Shown piece after piece: positions 1 to 9,569 of a stretch of DNA of 64,000 nucleotides (positions are counted from its first letter, which is position 1; each line of letters starts with the position of its first letter). This stretch comes from Xenorhabdus hominickii. GTDB taxonomy: Bacteria; Pseudomonadota; Gammaproteobacteria; Enterobacterales; Enterobacteriaceae. The position numbers were made by a program, and so were the translations under genes. The DNA lies in assembly GCF_002632725.1 (NCBI RefSeq), contig NZ_NJAI01000006.1, positions 355,581 to 419,580 of the forward strand, read 5' to 3'. The notes under the pieces were generated by a model. That model made no database searches. It had not been told where the DNA came from and saw only the letters and a program-made list of their open reading frames with translations.

Positions 1-1
1 A

Positions 2-373
2 AATCCCGGTGAAGTGGTGGTGTATAACCAGTGGGGACTGCATATCCTGCTGACCGAATCGGGGATCACCGTCGAGGCACAGGGGCAACCGGTCACGGTC
101 AATAACGCATCTGAAGCGACCGTTAATGCATCAACAAAGGTGTTGCTGAATACGCCGGTATTAGAGGTCAAGGGCGATGTTATTGATAACTGTAACAGCA
201 ACAAAACTACCATGAAACAGCTCCGTGATACCTATAACGAACATACTCATCCGGTGCCGGGCGTGAGGTCAGGGGATTCGACCGTGACCAGCCAAACGAC
301 AGGAGCGACGGTACCTCAGCGTGGGATGTCAAAAATATCCATGCCGATTGGCTGGTTGGCCACGGTGATTTAG
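2..373 (+). CDS. Phage baseplate assembly protein V (gp45-like), 5' partial
   Basis: The reading frame is open from the first bases of the window, so the N-terminus lies outside. The visible ~123 residues match the C-terminal part of Mu gp45/P2 gpV-type baseplate spike proteins: a PGEV(V/A)VY entry into a beta-rich repeat (GITVEAQGQPVTVNN, ATVNASTKVLLNTP), then a conserved HTHPVPGV-GDSTVTSQ tail. The spike forms the trimeric central needle under the baseplate. It precedes gp46-, gp47- and gp48-like genes, the usual late-gene order. The last ~20 residues (after TTGATVPQ) overlap the gp46 reading frame and do not look conserved, so the original stop may have been lost. The family call is firm; the exact C-terminus is not. 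Confidence 0.8.
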   Translation, partial: NPGEVVVYNQWGLHILLTESGITVEAQGQPVTVNNASEATVNASTKVLLNTPVLEVKGDVIDNCNSNKTTMKQLRDTYNEHTHPVPGVRSGDSTVTSQTTGATVPQRGMSKISMPIGWLATVI

Positions 374-747
374 TCACCGGTAACGACCTGCAAACCGCGA
401 TTATTATCAGTTTGTTTACTGACCGGCAGGCGCGGGCGGATGATGACATTGACGGCACTGATCGCCGGGGATGGTGGGGCGATAACGGCGCTGATTATCC
501 GATAGGTTCCCGTTTATGGTTGCTGCATCGACAGAAGCTCACCACTGCCGTCGCACTGGCGGCGGAGGATTACGCGCGTGAGGCGCTGCAATAGATGTTG
601 GATGATGGTGTTGCGGAGTCCATCGATATTCGGACTCAGATTGTCTGGCCAAATCGTCTGAATATGATAATTCGTTACCAGCGTCCCGGCCGTGATGATG
701 AGGGCGTTCGGTTTTTCTGGGTATGGGAGAGGGACAATGCCGTTTAA
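301..747 (+). pseudogene. Phage gp46-like baseplate protein, broken by an in-frame amber codon and lacking a start
   Basis: In frame with position 301 the sequence encodes a recognisable gp46-family baseplate protein: SAWDVKNIHADWLVGHG, then LVTGNDLQTAIIISLFTDRQA, then WWGDNGADYPIGSRLWLL. At 592-594 a TAG interrupts the frame just where the family has a Trp (LQ-stop-MLDDGV); TGG to TAG is a single change. The frame then continues with RTQIVWPNRLNMIIRYQRP up to a TAA at 745-747. No ATG, GTG or TTG lies in frame between the upstream stop (235-237) and the conserved core; codon 301-303 is AGG, exactly where an initiator Met of an MSDGTS... start would sit, suggesting ATG to AGG. Both lesions point to a decayed, probably non-productive prophage. 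An amber-suppressed or sequencing-error explanation is possible but less likely with two lesions. Confidence 0.8.
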
Positions 748-1873
748 ACGAAAAACGCTGACGGAACTCCGGGAGCAAAACCGCAGTTATTTGCAGTCAG
801 AATTACAGGAAACAGGTCCATTATTACGGTTTTCCAATATGGGGGTATTGGCCGATATGGATGCGGGGATGGCACATCTGCATTATGGCTATTTGAATTA
901 TATCGCGAAACAAACCACGCCATTCACTGCAACCGATGAATGGTTGTCAGGTTGGGCCGCATTGAAAAAGATATTCCAAAAACCGGCGACGGCAGCACGT
1001 TGTGAGGACTATCAATTTACCGGGGCGGACGGGCTGATTATTCCTGCCGGTACGATACTCAACCGGGGCGATGGTTACCAGTATAAAACGGTCAATGAAA
1101 CCCGGATTCATCATGGGCAGGGACAGGCTGTTCTCATCGCGCTATTGCCCGATGTTACCGACGATAATTCAGGCGGGGGTGCGGCGGGTAATGCGCCTGC
1201 CGGTACGGTCTTAATGCTGGACCAGAGTAGGGCCGGGGTGGATGTTGAGGGCACGGCAATTTCACCGATAGCGGGCGGCGCAAATATCGAGAGTGAGGCC
1301 GATTTTCGTTCCAGAATGCTGTTGGCCTATCAGGGATCACCTCAAGGGGGGTCGGATGATGACTATAAACAGTGGGCACTCGCCGTCCCCGGGGTTACCC
1401 GTGTCTGGGTCAAACCCCGAGCAGCAGGGGCGGGCACGGTGGGCGTGTATATTATGTGTGACAATAATGGGCGTGACGGTTTCCCCATGGGTACCGACGG
1501 TGTCTCATCACATGAACCCTATGCTGTTCATGCCTCCGGGGATCAGTTGCGTGTTGCTGATTATATTTACCCGTTACGGCCGGTGACAGCACTAATCTGG
1601 GTATTGTCGCCGATAAAACGACCCGTTGATTTCACGATTAACGGCCTCGCTCAGGTGGGCACTGACATCACCAACCGCATCGCCACCGCGATTGATACGG
1701 TGTTGTTTGAGAGCGGAAACCCGGACGGAACGGGGAAAATATTGATATCCGATCTGCAGTATGCGATTGCGGATGTGCCGGGCACGGCCGGTTTTGTTAT
1801 CACGTCACCGACAAAAAATATGGAGTTGTCTGTCGGGCATTTGCCTGTGCGGGGTGAGGTCAAATACACATGA
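737..1873 (+). CDS. Baseplate J / gp47 family protein
   Basis: About 378 residues, starting at ATG 737 (MPFKRKTLTELREQ) rather than further upstream, because this start has a GAGAGGG ribosome site and overlaps the gp46 stop by a few bases, as usual for these late genes. The N-terminus carries the J-family pattern (LRFSNMGVLADMDAGMAHLHYGYLNYIAKQTTPFTATDEWL), followed by the gly-rich central region and the NIESEADFRSRML...YQGSPQGGSDDDYKQWALAVPGVTRVWVKP block that defines gp47 of Mu and gpJ of P2. The protein builds the outer baseplate wedges to which tail fibres attach. The next gene overlaps its stop by 4 bases. Nothing in it looks damaged. Confidence 0.88.
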   Translation: MPFKRKTLTELREQNRSYLQSELQETGPLLRFSNMGVLADMDAGMAHLHYGYLNYIAKQTTPFTATDEWLSGWAALKKIFQKPATAARCEDYQFTGADGLIIPAGTILNRGDGYQYKTVNETRIHHGQGQAVLIALLPDVTDDNSGGGAAGNAPAGTVLMLDQSRAGVDVEGTAISPIAGGANIESEADFRSRMLLAYQGSPQGGSDDDYKQWALAVPGVTRVWVKPRAAGAGTVGVYIMCDNNGRDGFPMGTDGVSSHEPYAVHASGDQLRVADYIYPLRPVTALIWVLSPIKRPVDFTINGLAQVGTDITNRIATAIDTVLFESGNPDGTGKILISDLQYAIADVPGTAGFVITSPTKNMELSVGHLPVRGEVKYT

Positions 1874-2466
1874 AACAATACAGCGTCAGTGAATACACCT
1901 CAGCACTCAACGGATTACTGCCAACGGGTATGGCCTGGACGCGAAATCTCCATTCAGTGATGAGTGCCACCATGAGGGCTATCGCGCACAGTTATCACCG
2001 CAGTGATCAGGATGCGCATTTGTTGCTGGAGGGCAGTTTCCCGGCAACCGCCACCATTATGTTATCAGAATGGGAAAAATCACTGGGATTACCTGATGAG
2101 TGTGCCATGGGGGAAATTGACAGTATTTCATTACGGCAAAAATCGGTGGTATCTAAATTATTACGAACAGGGGGCCAGTCAAAGTCCTATTTTATCAGTT
2201 TGGCGACTGAACTCGGGTTTAAAATTACCATTACGGAATTCAGGCAGGCCAGAGCGGGTCTGTCTGTGTGTGGTGATGCCCTGAACGGGGAGGACTGGCC
2301 CTTTGTCTGGCGGATTAATTCCCCGACAGCCACCATTAATTACGCGGTGGCGGGCGGAAGTTATTGTGGTGACCCGTTGCGGTCATGGGGAAATAAAAAA
2401 CTGGAATGCCCATTTCAGAAAATCAGTCCGTCTCACACTATTCTGCAATTCGGTTATAACCCGTAA
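1870..2466 (+). CDS. Phage tail protein gp48-like (YmfQ/DUF2313 family)
   Basis: 198 residues, ATG overlapping the stop of the gp47-like gene. It carries the pattern of the Mu gp48/YmfQ family: YTSALNGLLPTGMAWTR near the N-terminus, the GSFPATATIMLSEWEKSLGLPDEC block around residue 55-80, and a C-terminal region with conserved cysteines (CGDALN, YCGDPLRSWGNKKLECPF). This protein sits at the baseplate between the gp47 wedge and the tail fibre. It is intact and in the expected position directly before the tail-fibre gene. Confidence 0.82.
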   Translation: MKQYSVSEYTSALNGLLPTGMAWTRNLHSVMSATMRAIAHSYHRSDQDAHLLLEGSFPATATIMLSEWEKSLGLPDECAMGEIDSISLRQKSVVSKLLRTGGQSKSYFISLATELGFKITITEFRQARAGLSVCGDALNGEDWPFVWRINSPTATINYAVAGGSYCGDPLRSWGNKKLECPFQKISPSHTILQFGYNP

Positions 2467-2517
2467 TCAGTCATTAATTTTAATTTTATTATCACTTTCA
2501 TTGAGTGAGGATTATTT

Positions 2518-3516
2518 ATGCAAAAAATCGGTGATATTACAAATACCGCTGATGGCAATGGTGAGTATACAAACGGCAATGTCGCTGCGGGTGTAACACC
2601 AACACTATTAGATGCTGCGTGGTTTAATACAATCCAGCGAGAAATGATAAACGTAATATCCAAAGCGGGGATCGAGTTAAATAAAAATAATGATGCTCAA
2701 TTATCAGAGGCAATATCTCAATTAATAGCCAAGAGTAAAATGACCCTGACAGATAGTTTAGGGAAATCGAGTGAATTAGCTGCCAGTCAAAAATTAACTA
2801 ATCAGGTTAATGACAACGCCAACGCCCGATTAGCAAAGAACCAGAACGGGGCGGATATCGAGAATAAACAGCGTTTTGTTTACAATCTGGGGCTGACCGA
2901 TACGGTAGACCTTGCCGTCAGTGCCATACCGAAATCCGCCATTACTCAACACTCCGGGATATCTCAGGATGAGGTGATGAGTCAGTATATTACTTCACAA
3001 TTAATAAGTGAACGTATCAGGAAAGTGGATGCTGAATTATTAGCTGTGCCTATCGGGGGCATCTTGATGTGGTGCAGTCCGGTGTCCTATCCCGATAATT
3101 TCCTGTCAATGGCAGGGGGATGGATTGACCGCGAAAAATACCCTGAATTACTCAAACACTACCCGTCCGGACGATTACCCGACTGGCGGGGTTACGTGCC
3201 TCGTGGCTGGGATAATGATCGCGGGGTAGATTCGGGCAGTGGCAGGCAATTAGGCTCGTTTCAGGAAGATGCTATCCGGGATATCACCGGAGTGATTAGG
3301 ACCGGCAGCCGTAAAACAGATGGGATTTACGACAATACCACCGGGGCGTTTTCAACGAGCGGCACGGGCGGCAAAATTGCGGTTTATGGTGAATCAGACC
3401 GTCCCAATGCCTATACCTATGAGGACAGGGAATTTCGGGCATCGCATGTCGTCCCGACCGCAACTGAAAACCGCATGAAAAACGTGGCCGTGATATTTTT
3501 AATCAGGGGGAGATAA
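2518..3516 (+). CDS. Phage tail fibre protein
   Basis: 332 residues with ATG 2518 behind a GTGAGGATT ribosome site. The N-terminus (MQKIGDITNTADGNGEYTNG...LDAAWFNTIQREM) is the baseplate-attachment module of Mu/P2-type tail fibres. Residues ~95-130 contain the fibre repeat NANARLAKNQNGADIENK...FVYNLGL. The C-terminal half (from ~residue 170, PIGGILMWCSPVSYPDNFLSMAGG) is a short-tail-fibre/collar domain, ending in RASHVVPTATENRMKNVAVIFLIRGR. The protein presumably recognises the host surface. Its stop overlaps the start of the fibre-assembly gene. A second fibre gene with a related repeat module lies in opposite orientation downstream. Confidence 0.85.
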   Translation: MQKIGDITNTADGNGEYTNGNVAAGVTPTLLDAAWFNTIQREMINVISKAGIELNKNNDAQLSEAISQLIAKSKMTLTDSLGKSSELAASQKLTNQVNDNANARLAKNQNGADIENKQRFVYNLGLTDTVDLAVSAIPKSAITQHSGISQDEVMSQYITSQLISERIRKVDAELLAVPIGGILMWCSPVSYPDNFLSMAGGWIDREKYPELLKHYPSGRLPDWRGYVPRGWDNDRGVDSGSGRQLGSFQEDAIRDITGVIRTGSRKTDGIYDNTTGAFSTSGTGGKIAVYGESDRPNAYTYEDREFRASHVVPTATENRMKNVAVIFLIRGR

Positions 3517-4130
3517 TGAACCAACCCACAATACCCCCCGTACAATTTGATGAAAAGGGTTTTGCCTTGTCTTATGGCTGGGCGCAGGTTTACCGTGCCA
3601 ACACGGTAACCCGGGAATACGTCGGTGCAAGAGTGGAGCGTACGTCGGAAGGACTCAGTTTGTCTGCGGGGGCATATCTGGATGAACCGACTTTACCTCC
3701 GTTACCGGATATGACAATTTTCCGAACCGTTGACGATAAATCCTGGGAATATGTCCCTGATTACTGCGGTAAAATGGCGTATCGCACCCAAACCCGTCAA
3801 CCGGTAGAAATCACTGAAATTGGTGACATAGCCGTCGGACTCACCTTTTTAGCCCCACAGACCCCGTTCGATAACTGGGACGGTAAACAGTGGGTAACCG
3901 ATGTTCAGAAAGTACAGCAGTTACGGGTTCAGGATGCCGAACAACAAAAACGGCAATTCCTGTGGACAGCCAGAGAGAAAATTGATATCTGGCAGGACGC
4001 GGTTGATTTAGGTATCGCTACCGATGCCGAGAAAGCCGCTTTGCTTGCATGGAAGAAATACCGGGTGCTGCTCAACCGGGTGGATTGCACTACTGCACCG
4101 GATATCGCATGGCCGGAACAGCCGAAGTGA
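3516..4130 (+). CDS. Tail fibre assembly protein (Tfa-like)
   Basis: 204 residues, starting one base into the stop of the fibre gene. The N-terminal half is variable; the C-terminal part (PFDNWDGKQWVTD, then a helical stretch rich in Q/E, ...KIDIWQDAVDLGIATDAEKAALLAWKKYRVLLNRVD...PDIAWPEQP) is the signature of the tail fibre assembly family, chaperones that help fold the upstream fibre. The gene is intact and is followed at once by an intrinsic terminator, so it ends the plus-strand late operon. Confidence 0.85.
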   Translation: MNQPTIPPVQFDEKGFALSYGWAQVYRANTVTREYVGARVERTSEGLSLSAGAYLDEPTLPPLPDMTIFRTVDDKSWEYVPDYCGKMAYRTQTRQPVEITEIGDIAVGLTFLAPQTPFDNWDGKQWVTDVQKVQQLRVQDAEQQKRQFLWTAREKIDIWQDAVDLGIATDAEKAALLAWKKYRVLLNRVDCTTAPDIAWPEQPK

Positions 4131-4134
4131 TAAT

Positions 4135-4161
4135 AGGGGCTGAGTGCCCCTGATTTTATTT
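4135..4161 (+). terminator. Intrinsic terminator of the phage late operon
   Basis: Six-bp GC stem AGGGGC/GCCCCT with a TGAGT loop, followed by GATTTTATTT. It lies 5 bases after the Tfa stop and overlaps the 3' end of the opposing tail-fibre gene. Confidence 0.7.
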
Positions 4162-5133
4162 CGCTGGGGTTATGTCAGTTAATGCATAAGCATAAACTTT
4201 CCCTTTAACCACCCCTTTGGGAGCTTCTGGAAAATTCGCCATATTTGATAGGTTATGGATCGTTGCATAACCTGACGCAAAAGCATTTAAAATGATCCCT
4301 TGGGCAAAAGGCCCTATTGATATGTAGATATCATAGTTATCACCGGATGTATTGATAGTTGCCAAATCAGTAGGTGCACTGCTATTGATTGTGTACATCA
4401 CCGCATTGATTCCGTGAGGATAGTTATTCCCTGTTCTTAAGACTATATTGGCGATAGTGCATTGCTCAAAATGACCAACATTGTATCCAGAACCACCAAT
4501 TAGATTAATATTAATGGTGCTTGGAGAGGCCATCGTCACCTCAGCAATTTTTACCCAAGCTGCTTTTTGAACCGTTAGGTCATAGATATATTGCTTACCT
4601 TGAATGGAATTTTTTGCCAATTCTACGGTTTTCTCTAAACCAAGATTGCTTACAAACGTATCCTTATCAGAAATATCCGCTCCATTTTGATTTTTAGCTA
4701 ACCTACTTTCGGCGTTAGTATTTGCATTGACAGCATTCTGATTTGCGGTGATTGCCAATGCTTTAACTTCGCTGATATTAGAATCAGTCTCTGTTTTAGT
4801 GTAGGCTCCAACATCCCCCGCACTAAGGCTAATATCAGCAGACAGTGCCTTGCCATTAACTTTACGTCCGACTGGAACGCGGGCATTGGCATTATTGTTC
4901 GCGGCATTCGCCAAATCATGTGCAGCCTTCACTGCTTTTGGTGTTGCCGCCATAGTTTCGCTATCACTACCGACATCATTACTCAGGACAACAAATCCTT
5001 TATCTTGCAATGTTGCATCTGGATGGTTGCGGCTCTGGGCATGTTCTTCTATCGCGCTTTTAACATATTCACGAGTTGGCACAACTACAACGTTGTCTTC
5101 TAATGCTTTTGATTCAGGTTTTTTATCTTGCAT
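4156..5133 (-). CDS. Second tail fibre protein, opposite orientation
   Basis: 325 residues, encoded against the late operon. The N-terminal half is tail-fibre repeat material: a SIEEH-like segment (KSAIEEHAQSRNHPDATLQDKGFVVLSN, MAATPKAVKAAHDLANAANN), RKVNGKALSADISLSAGDVGAYTKTETD, then NAESRLAKNQNGADISDKDTFVSNLGL, which parallels the module of the plus-strand fibre gene. The C-terminal ~150 residues (from QGKQYIYDLTVQKAAWVKIAEVTM) are unlike the first fibre's collar domain and probably form a different receptor-binding tip. Residues 1-20 lack the baseplate-attachment module seen in the other fibre. Such an inverted fibre gene may be a reserve specificity cassette or a leftover of an inversion; no invertase gene is visible here. 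Confidence 0.7.
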   Translation of the reverse strand: MQDKKPESKALEDNVVVVPTREYVKSAIEEHAQSRNHPDATLQDKGFVVLSNDVGSDSETMAATPKAVKAAHDLANAANNNANARVPVGRKVNGKALSADISLSAGDVGAYTKTETDSNISEVKALAITANQNAVNANTNAESRLAKNQNGADISDKDTFVSNLGLEKTVELAKNSIQGKQYIYDLTVQKAAWVKIAEVTMASPSTININLIGGSGYNVGHFEQCTIANIVLRTGNNYPHGINAVMYTINSSAPTDLATINTSGDNYDIYISIGPFAQGIILNAFASGYATIHNLSNMANFPEAPKGVVKGKVYAYALTDITPAK

Positions 5134-6182
5134 ATTTATTCCCTCAGTTCATCAACAATACAGATTGCTAAGATTGCTAAATAACATGAAGGCGGTGGGA
5201 TACTGCTCCGCCAGTGAACATCAATAAAATCGGTTCATCAATATTGGAGAGTACGGCTTGATTAACTGTAATGGGTGAGTGGCATATTTTGATGGCAGGA
5301 TGACATAAAATGACAGGTGGGGAATTAATAAAATCTATTCCTCTACTGATAAAATTTAGCATGATAAAAGCGAGATTTCCTGTATTTAACCTCTTAGTTT
5401 TCTTAATTTCTGGCTTTATGTATAAAATTAATAAAATCAATATGTTATATAAATGGAATTTGAAGGCTCGTTAAGGTGGTAATTCATGGAGAAGCGTTAA
5501 AAAAATAGAGAGCTAAAAACAGGAGGGAAGTTTCTTTTTCCAGTAATACACTGAAAGTAAGTTAATTTATTATTTTTGCCCAGTACCTTTAATATGACAG
5601 CTTAGATTCAAGCCCTCCCTGTAGTGATCCCCACATGTTAAAGGGCAGAAAGCAGCCCTTTGATGATTATCTTTCCTTTTTATTCTCACCTTGAAACCGC
5701 TCCCAATTTTTCTTATCTAATAAGTATAAAATCAATTTTTATGTACCACATTATGTACGCTTTTAGCGTGTACATGGTTGCGTACATATATTTTATTTTA
5801 TATGAAAAATTAAATGTAATTCATTGTTTTTATTTATTTATTATTTTTTGTCATGAGTATTACATTTAATGCCAATTGTCGCACGAAATTATGCTTTGCA
5901 AATAAACGATTATTAGTTTTTGGTATATAGAACCAAGAATTTTAATAAATGTAGTGATTTATACAAACTGAAGTATCGTTTACATTGAAAGGTCATTTTG
6001 TTTCTCTGACAATATGTTTTCTTACGCAATGATGACAATTCATTAATACTATTTTCATGATGTTACTATTTTTCATTTTATTGATAGGTTTTACTGATGG
6101 TAGTAATAAACGCAATCTAATCGTTAAATAGATTTCAACAAGTAATAATCGGCAATATCTCATCTTCAAAGAAGGAAACATT
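5134..6182. other. Long AT-rich intergenic stretch at the prophage end
   Basis: No supportable gene in ~1 kb. It must hold the promoter of the minus-strand fibre gene, the boundary between prophage and host DNA, and the pntA promoter. A 7-bp perfect stem (AAAGGGC at 5640-5646, GCCCTTT at 5655-5661, 8-nt loop) is the only strong inverted repeat I found; it lacks a T run and may be a weak terminator. The base composition changes from the GC-richer late genes to very AT-rich sequence after ~5.4 kb. No tRNA and no clear attachment repeat was seen. An AAGAAGG ribosome site lies just before pntA. Confidence 0.5.
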
Positions 6183-7715
6183 ATGCATATTGGTGTACCA
6201 AAAGAGCGCCTTCTCAATGAAGCTCGCGTTGCTGCCACTCCATCAACCGTGGAGCAATTGTGTAAATTAGGATTCCACATCACAGTTGAGACAGAAGCAG
6301 GGCAACTTGCCAGCTTTGGCGATGTTGCTTATCAAAAAGCAGGAGCTGATATTGTAGAGCATCATCAAGTTTGGCAAGCAGATATCATTCTTAAAGTTAA
6401 TGCCCCTAAAGACAATGAAATAGCCTTGATGAAAGAAGGTGCTACGCTAGTTAGTTTTATCTGGCCAGCGCAAAACCCAGAATTACTGGCAAAGTTGTCA
6501 GAGCGTAAGATAACGGTTATGGCAATGGATTCAGTACCACGAATTTCCCGTGCCCAATCTCTCGATGCGCTCAGTTCTATGGCAAACATTGCAGGCTACC
6601 GAGCCATTATTGAAGCAGCCCATGAATTCGGACGTTTTTTCACAGGACAAATTACAGCCGCAGGTAAAGTACCACCAGCTAAGGTCATGATCATCGGAGC
6701 AGGGGTTGCAGGGTTAGCAGCGATTGGGGCTGCGGGTAGCCTTGGTGCCATTGTCCGTGCTTTTGATACACGCCCAGAAGTGAAAGAACAAGTGCAAAGT
6801 ATGGGGGCCGAATTTCTGGAATTAAATTTCAAAGAAGATGCTGGTAGTGGTGATGGTTATGCAAAAGTGATGTCGGAAGCTTTTATCAAAGCAGAGATGG
6901 AATTGTTTGCTGCACAAGCAAAAGAAGTCGATATTATCGTCACAACTGCATTGATTCCAGGTAAACCTGCGCCATGCCTTATCACTAAAGAAATGGTTGA
7001 TACCATGAAGTCGGGTAGCGTAATTGTTGACCTGGCTGCCCAAAATGGGGGTAATTGCGAATACACCGAGGCCGATAAACTTGTTGTGACACCAAATGGA
7101 GTCAAAGTTATCGGTTACACCGATTTGCCTAGCCGACTACCTACTCAATCATCGCAACTCTATGGAACAAATCTGGTCAATTTTCTGAAATTACTATGTA
7201 AAGAGAAAAATGGTGAAATCACCATTAATTTTGATGATGTCGTTGTACGTGGTGTCACTGTTATTAAAAACGGAGAAATTACATGGCCCGCGCCACCAAT
7301 CCAGGTTTCTGCTCAACCGATAGCTAAACCTGAATCGGAGAAAAAAGACAATAAGCCAGCAGAAAAATCGCAATCTCCGTGGCTGAAATATGGGTTATTC
7401 GCATTAGCAATAATTCTATATGGCTGTCTAGCGCGTGTCGCTCCGAAAGAGTTTTTATCCCATTTTACCGTCTTTGTTCTGTCTTGTGTTGTAGGTTACT
7501 ACGTTGTTTGGAATGTTACTCATTCATTGCATACACCACTTATGTCTGTCACCAACGCTATTTCCGGGATTATTATCGTTGGCGCAGTATTACAACTTGG
7601 TGAAGGAGGATGGGTGAGTTTCTTCTCATTCATTGCAGTATTAATTGCCAGCATCAATATCTTTGGTGGCTTTACTGTCACACATCGAATGCTGAAAATG
7701 TTTCGTAAAGGATAA
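6183..7715 (+). CDS. pntA: NAD(P) transhydrogenase subunit alpha
   Basis: 510 residues, the same length as the E. coli protein. The N-terminus [20 protein letters not shown], the NAD-binding glycine motif [18 protein letters not shown] (~residues 173-190) with the [23 protein letters not shown] segment, and the mobile-loop region ([14 protein letters not shown]) are those of domain I. After a charged linker ([14 protein letters not shown]) come four membrane segments of domain II ([15 protein letters not shown] onwards). With PntB it couples proton flow across the inner membrane to reduction of NADP+ by NADH. pntB follows after 10 bases with its own ribosome site, forming the usual two-gene operon. 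Intact. Confidence 0.97.
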   Translation: MHIGVPKERLLNEARVAATPSTVEQLCKLGFHITVETEAGQLASFGDVAYQKAGADIVEHHQVWQADIILKVNAPKDNEIALMKEGATLVSFIWPAQNPELLAKLSERKITVMAMDSVPRISRAQSLDALSSMANIAGYRAIIEAAHEFGRFFTGQITAAGKVPPAKVMIIGAGVAGLAAIGAAGSLGAIVRAFDTRPEVKEQVQSMGAEFLELNFKEDAGSGDGYAKVMSEAFIKAEMELFAAQAKEVDIIVTTALIPGKPAPCLITKEMVDTMKSGSVIVDLAAQNGGNCEYTEADKLVVTPNGVKVIGYTDLPSRLPTQSSQLYGTNLVNFLKLLCKEKNGEITINFDDVVVRGVTVIKNGEITWPAPPIQVSAQPIAKPESEKKDNKPAEKSQSPWLKYGLFALAIILYGCLARVAPKEFLSHFTVFVLSCVVGYYVVWNVTHSLHTPLMSVTNAISGIIIVGAVLQLGEGGWVSFFSFIAVLIASINIFGGFTVTHRMLKMFRKG

Positions 7716-7725
7716 GGGGTAGCTT

Positions 7726-9114
7726 ATGTCGAACGGAATGGTTACAGCTGCATATATTGTTGCCGCTATTTTCTTCATTTTCAGCCTTGCTGGACTTTCC
7801 CGCCATGAAAGCTCCAAACGGGGTAATATTTTTGGTATCGTAGGTATGGCAATTGCGTTGATTGCCACAATTCTGGGACCTGATGCCGGTAACGTTGGCT
7901 GGATTATTTTGGCAATGGTCATCGGCGCTGTTATTGGTATTCGTCTTGCTAAAAAAGTGGAAATGACGGAGATGCCGGAGCTGGTCGCTATATTGCATAG
8001 TTTTGTTGGCTTAGCGGCGGTCTTGGTGGGTTTCAATAGCTTTATCAGCCATGACATTTTCGTCAATATTATTATGCATCATATTTATCTGACAGAAGTT
8101 TTCCTCGGGATATTCATTGGTGCTGTGACATTTACAGGTTCTGCTGTGGCATTTGGTAAATTGCGAGGGATACTCTCCTCCAAACCATTGATGTTGCCAC
8201 ATCGCCATAAACTCAATCTGGTTGCTTTAATTGTTTCCTTTGTTCTGATGGTCACCTTTATAAAAGCAGAAAGTACTGGTTTACAAATTTTCACTTTGCT
8301 AGCAATGACAATCATTGCACTTGCTTTTGGCTGGCACTTAGTTGCATCTATTGGTGGTGCGGATATGCCAGTGGTTATTTCCATGCTGAACTCATATTCA
8401 GGTTGGGCGGCAGCGGCAGCAGGCTTCATGCTGGACAATGACTTACTGATTGTTACTGGTGCTTTAGTGGGCTCTTCAGGTGCAATTCTTTCTTACATCA
8501 TGTGCAAAGCGATGAACCGTTCTTTCATTAGCGTAATCGCTGGCGGTTTTGGTACAGATGGTTCTTCAGTAACTGATGAACAAGAGATGGGAGAATACCG
8601 TGAAACAACAGCAGAAGACGTTGCTGAACTGCTAAAAAACTCAACTTCAGTGATTATTACTCCTGGATATGGCATGGCCGTCGCCCAAGCACAATATCCG
8701 GTTCATGACATCACGGCAAAATTACGCGAGAAGGGGATTAATGTTCGTTTTGGTATCCATCCGGTTGCGGGACGTTTGCCTGGTCACATGAACGTTTTAC
8801 TTGCTGAAGCTAAAGTTCCTTATGACATTGTCTTGGAAATGGATGAGATTAATGATGACTTTGCTGAAACAGACACAGTTTTGGTTATCGGAGCTAATGA
8901 CACAGTTAACCCTGCAGCTCAGGACGATCCTTCCAGTCCGATTGCAGGAATGCCAGTTTTGGAAGTCTGGAAAGCACAAAATGTCATAGTGTTTAAACGT
9001 TCTATGAATACAGGATATGCCGGAGTACAAAATCCAGTCTTCTTTAAAGAGAATACACAGATGTTATTTGGTGATGCTAAAGCGAGTGTTGAAGCAATTC
9101 TTCGGGCTTTATAG
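7726..9114 (+). CDS. pntB: NAD(P) transhydrogenase subunit beta
   Basis: 462 residues, as in E. coli. The first ~260 residues are hydrophobic with about nine membrane segments (domain II), including [21 protein letters not shown] and the [26 protein letters not shown] segment typical of PntB. The C-terminal ~180 residues are the NADP(H)-binding domain III with [36 protein letters not shown], and [14 protein letters not shown]. It forms the heterotetrameric proton-translocating enzyme with PntA. A ribosome site (AAGGGGTAGCTT) precedes the ATG. A strong terminator follows 25 bases after the stop. Confidence 0.97.
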   Translation: MSNGMVTAAYIVAAIFFIFSLAGLSRHESSKRGNIFGIVGMAIALIATILGPDAGNVGWIILAMVIGAVIGIRLAKKVEMTEMPELVAILHSFVGLAAVLVGFNSFISHDIFVNIIMHHIYLTEVFLGIFIGAVTFTGSAVAFGKLRGILSSKPLMLPHRHKLNLVALIVSFVLMVTFIKAESTGLQIFTLLAMTIIALAFGWHLVASIGGADMPVVISMLNSYSGWAAAAAGFMLDNDLLIVTGALVGSSGAILSYIMCKAMNRSFISVIAGGFGTDGSSVTDEQEMGEYRETTAEDVAELLKNSTSVIITPGYGMAVAQAQYPVHDITAKLREKGINVRFGIHPVAGRLPGHMNVLLAEAKVPYDIVLEMDEINDDFAETDTVLVIGANDTVNPAAQDDPSSPIAGMPVLEVWKAQNVIVFKRSMNTGYAGVQNPVFFKENTQMLFGDAKASVEAILRAL

Positions 9115-9138
9115 CAGCCATAAAACAGACTTTATATC

Positions 9139-9172
9139 AAGAGCTTCGTGTTAAAACATGGAGCTCTTTTTT
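9139..9172 (+). terminator. Intrinsic terminator of pntAB
   Basis: Stem AAGAGCT (9139-9145) / AGCTCTT (9162-9168), 16-nt loop, then a run of T. Clean rho-independent signal. Confidence 0.85.
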
Positions 9173-9569
9173 ACTTCCTCTCAAATCTAACAAACTACCA
9201 AACATGAATAAGCCGTTGACAAGTTGGCTGAATATTATAATCAGCTATTAAATATCAGCCTATTTAGTCAGAGAAAGAAAATATTTGTCAATTTTATGAG
9301 TTAGATCCTAATAGGATAGTCTCTAACTCATTATAAATAATGAATAAGTTAGGCCTCATAGATGAGAGCAATGTTATGAAATATTATTTTTTGTTATTTA
9401 AATACGGTGTAAATATTACTAATGTATTCTTAATTAAGAACTTTCAAAACTAACCAATTATCCCATAAGCCATTTCTCAAATATTTATTGCTCCCTCAAG
9501 TCTGACATGTTTTATCCGGTTAATGGGGTTCTATTGTCCAGTATTTTATTAAATTAAAGGGAAATAAGT
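9173..9569. promoter_or_regulatory. Upstream region of the stand-alone NRPS, with a nested inverted repeat
   Basis: About 400 bases without a gene. It holds a striking nested palindrome: outer arms GAGTTAGA (9298-9305) and TCTAACTC (9322-9329), inner arms ATCCT and AGGAT around AAT. This could be an operator or a cruciform/hairpin. No Fur-type box is visible here, unlike the siderophore promoter region. The NRPS start at 9570 is preceded by TTAAAGGGAAATAAGT, an adequate ribosome site. Confidence 0.45.

Noticed and set aside
2810-2890. Tail-fibre module as a recent inverted DNA duplication with 4620-4720
   Set aside because: The protein motif is shared but the DNA differs at many codon third positions, so it is old homology.
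4850-5227. Plus-strand open frame of 125 codons
   Set aside because: It is the antisense of the tail-fibre gene on the minus strand and has no domain character.
5177-5440. Minus-strand open frame of 87 codons in the prophage end region
   Set aside because: No ribosome site, odd composition and no recognisable pattern; probably chance.
5660-5869. Open frame of 69 codons, very hydrophobic
   Set aside because: Arises from AT-rich sequence (Phe, Ile, Tyr runs); no ribosome site or homology pattern.
9216-9241. TTGACA and TATAAT before the stand-alone NRPS gene
   Set aside because: The spacing is 14 bases, too short for a normal sigma-70 promoter, and it is ~330 bases from the start codon.
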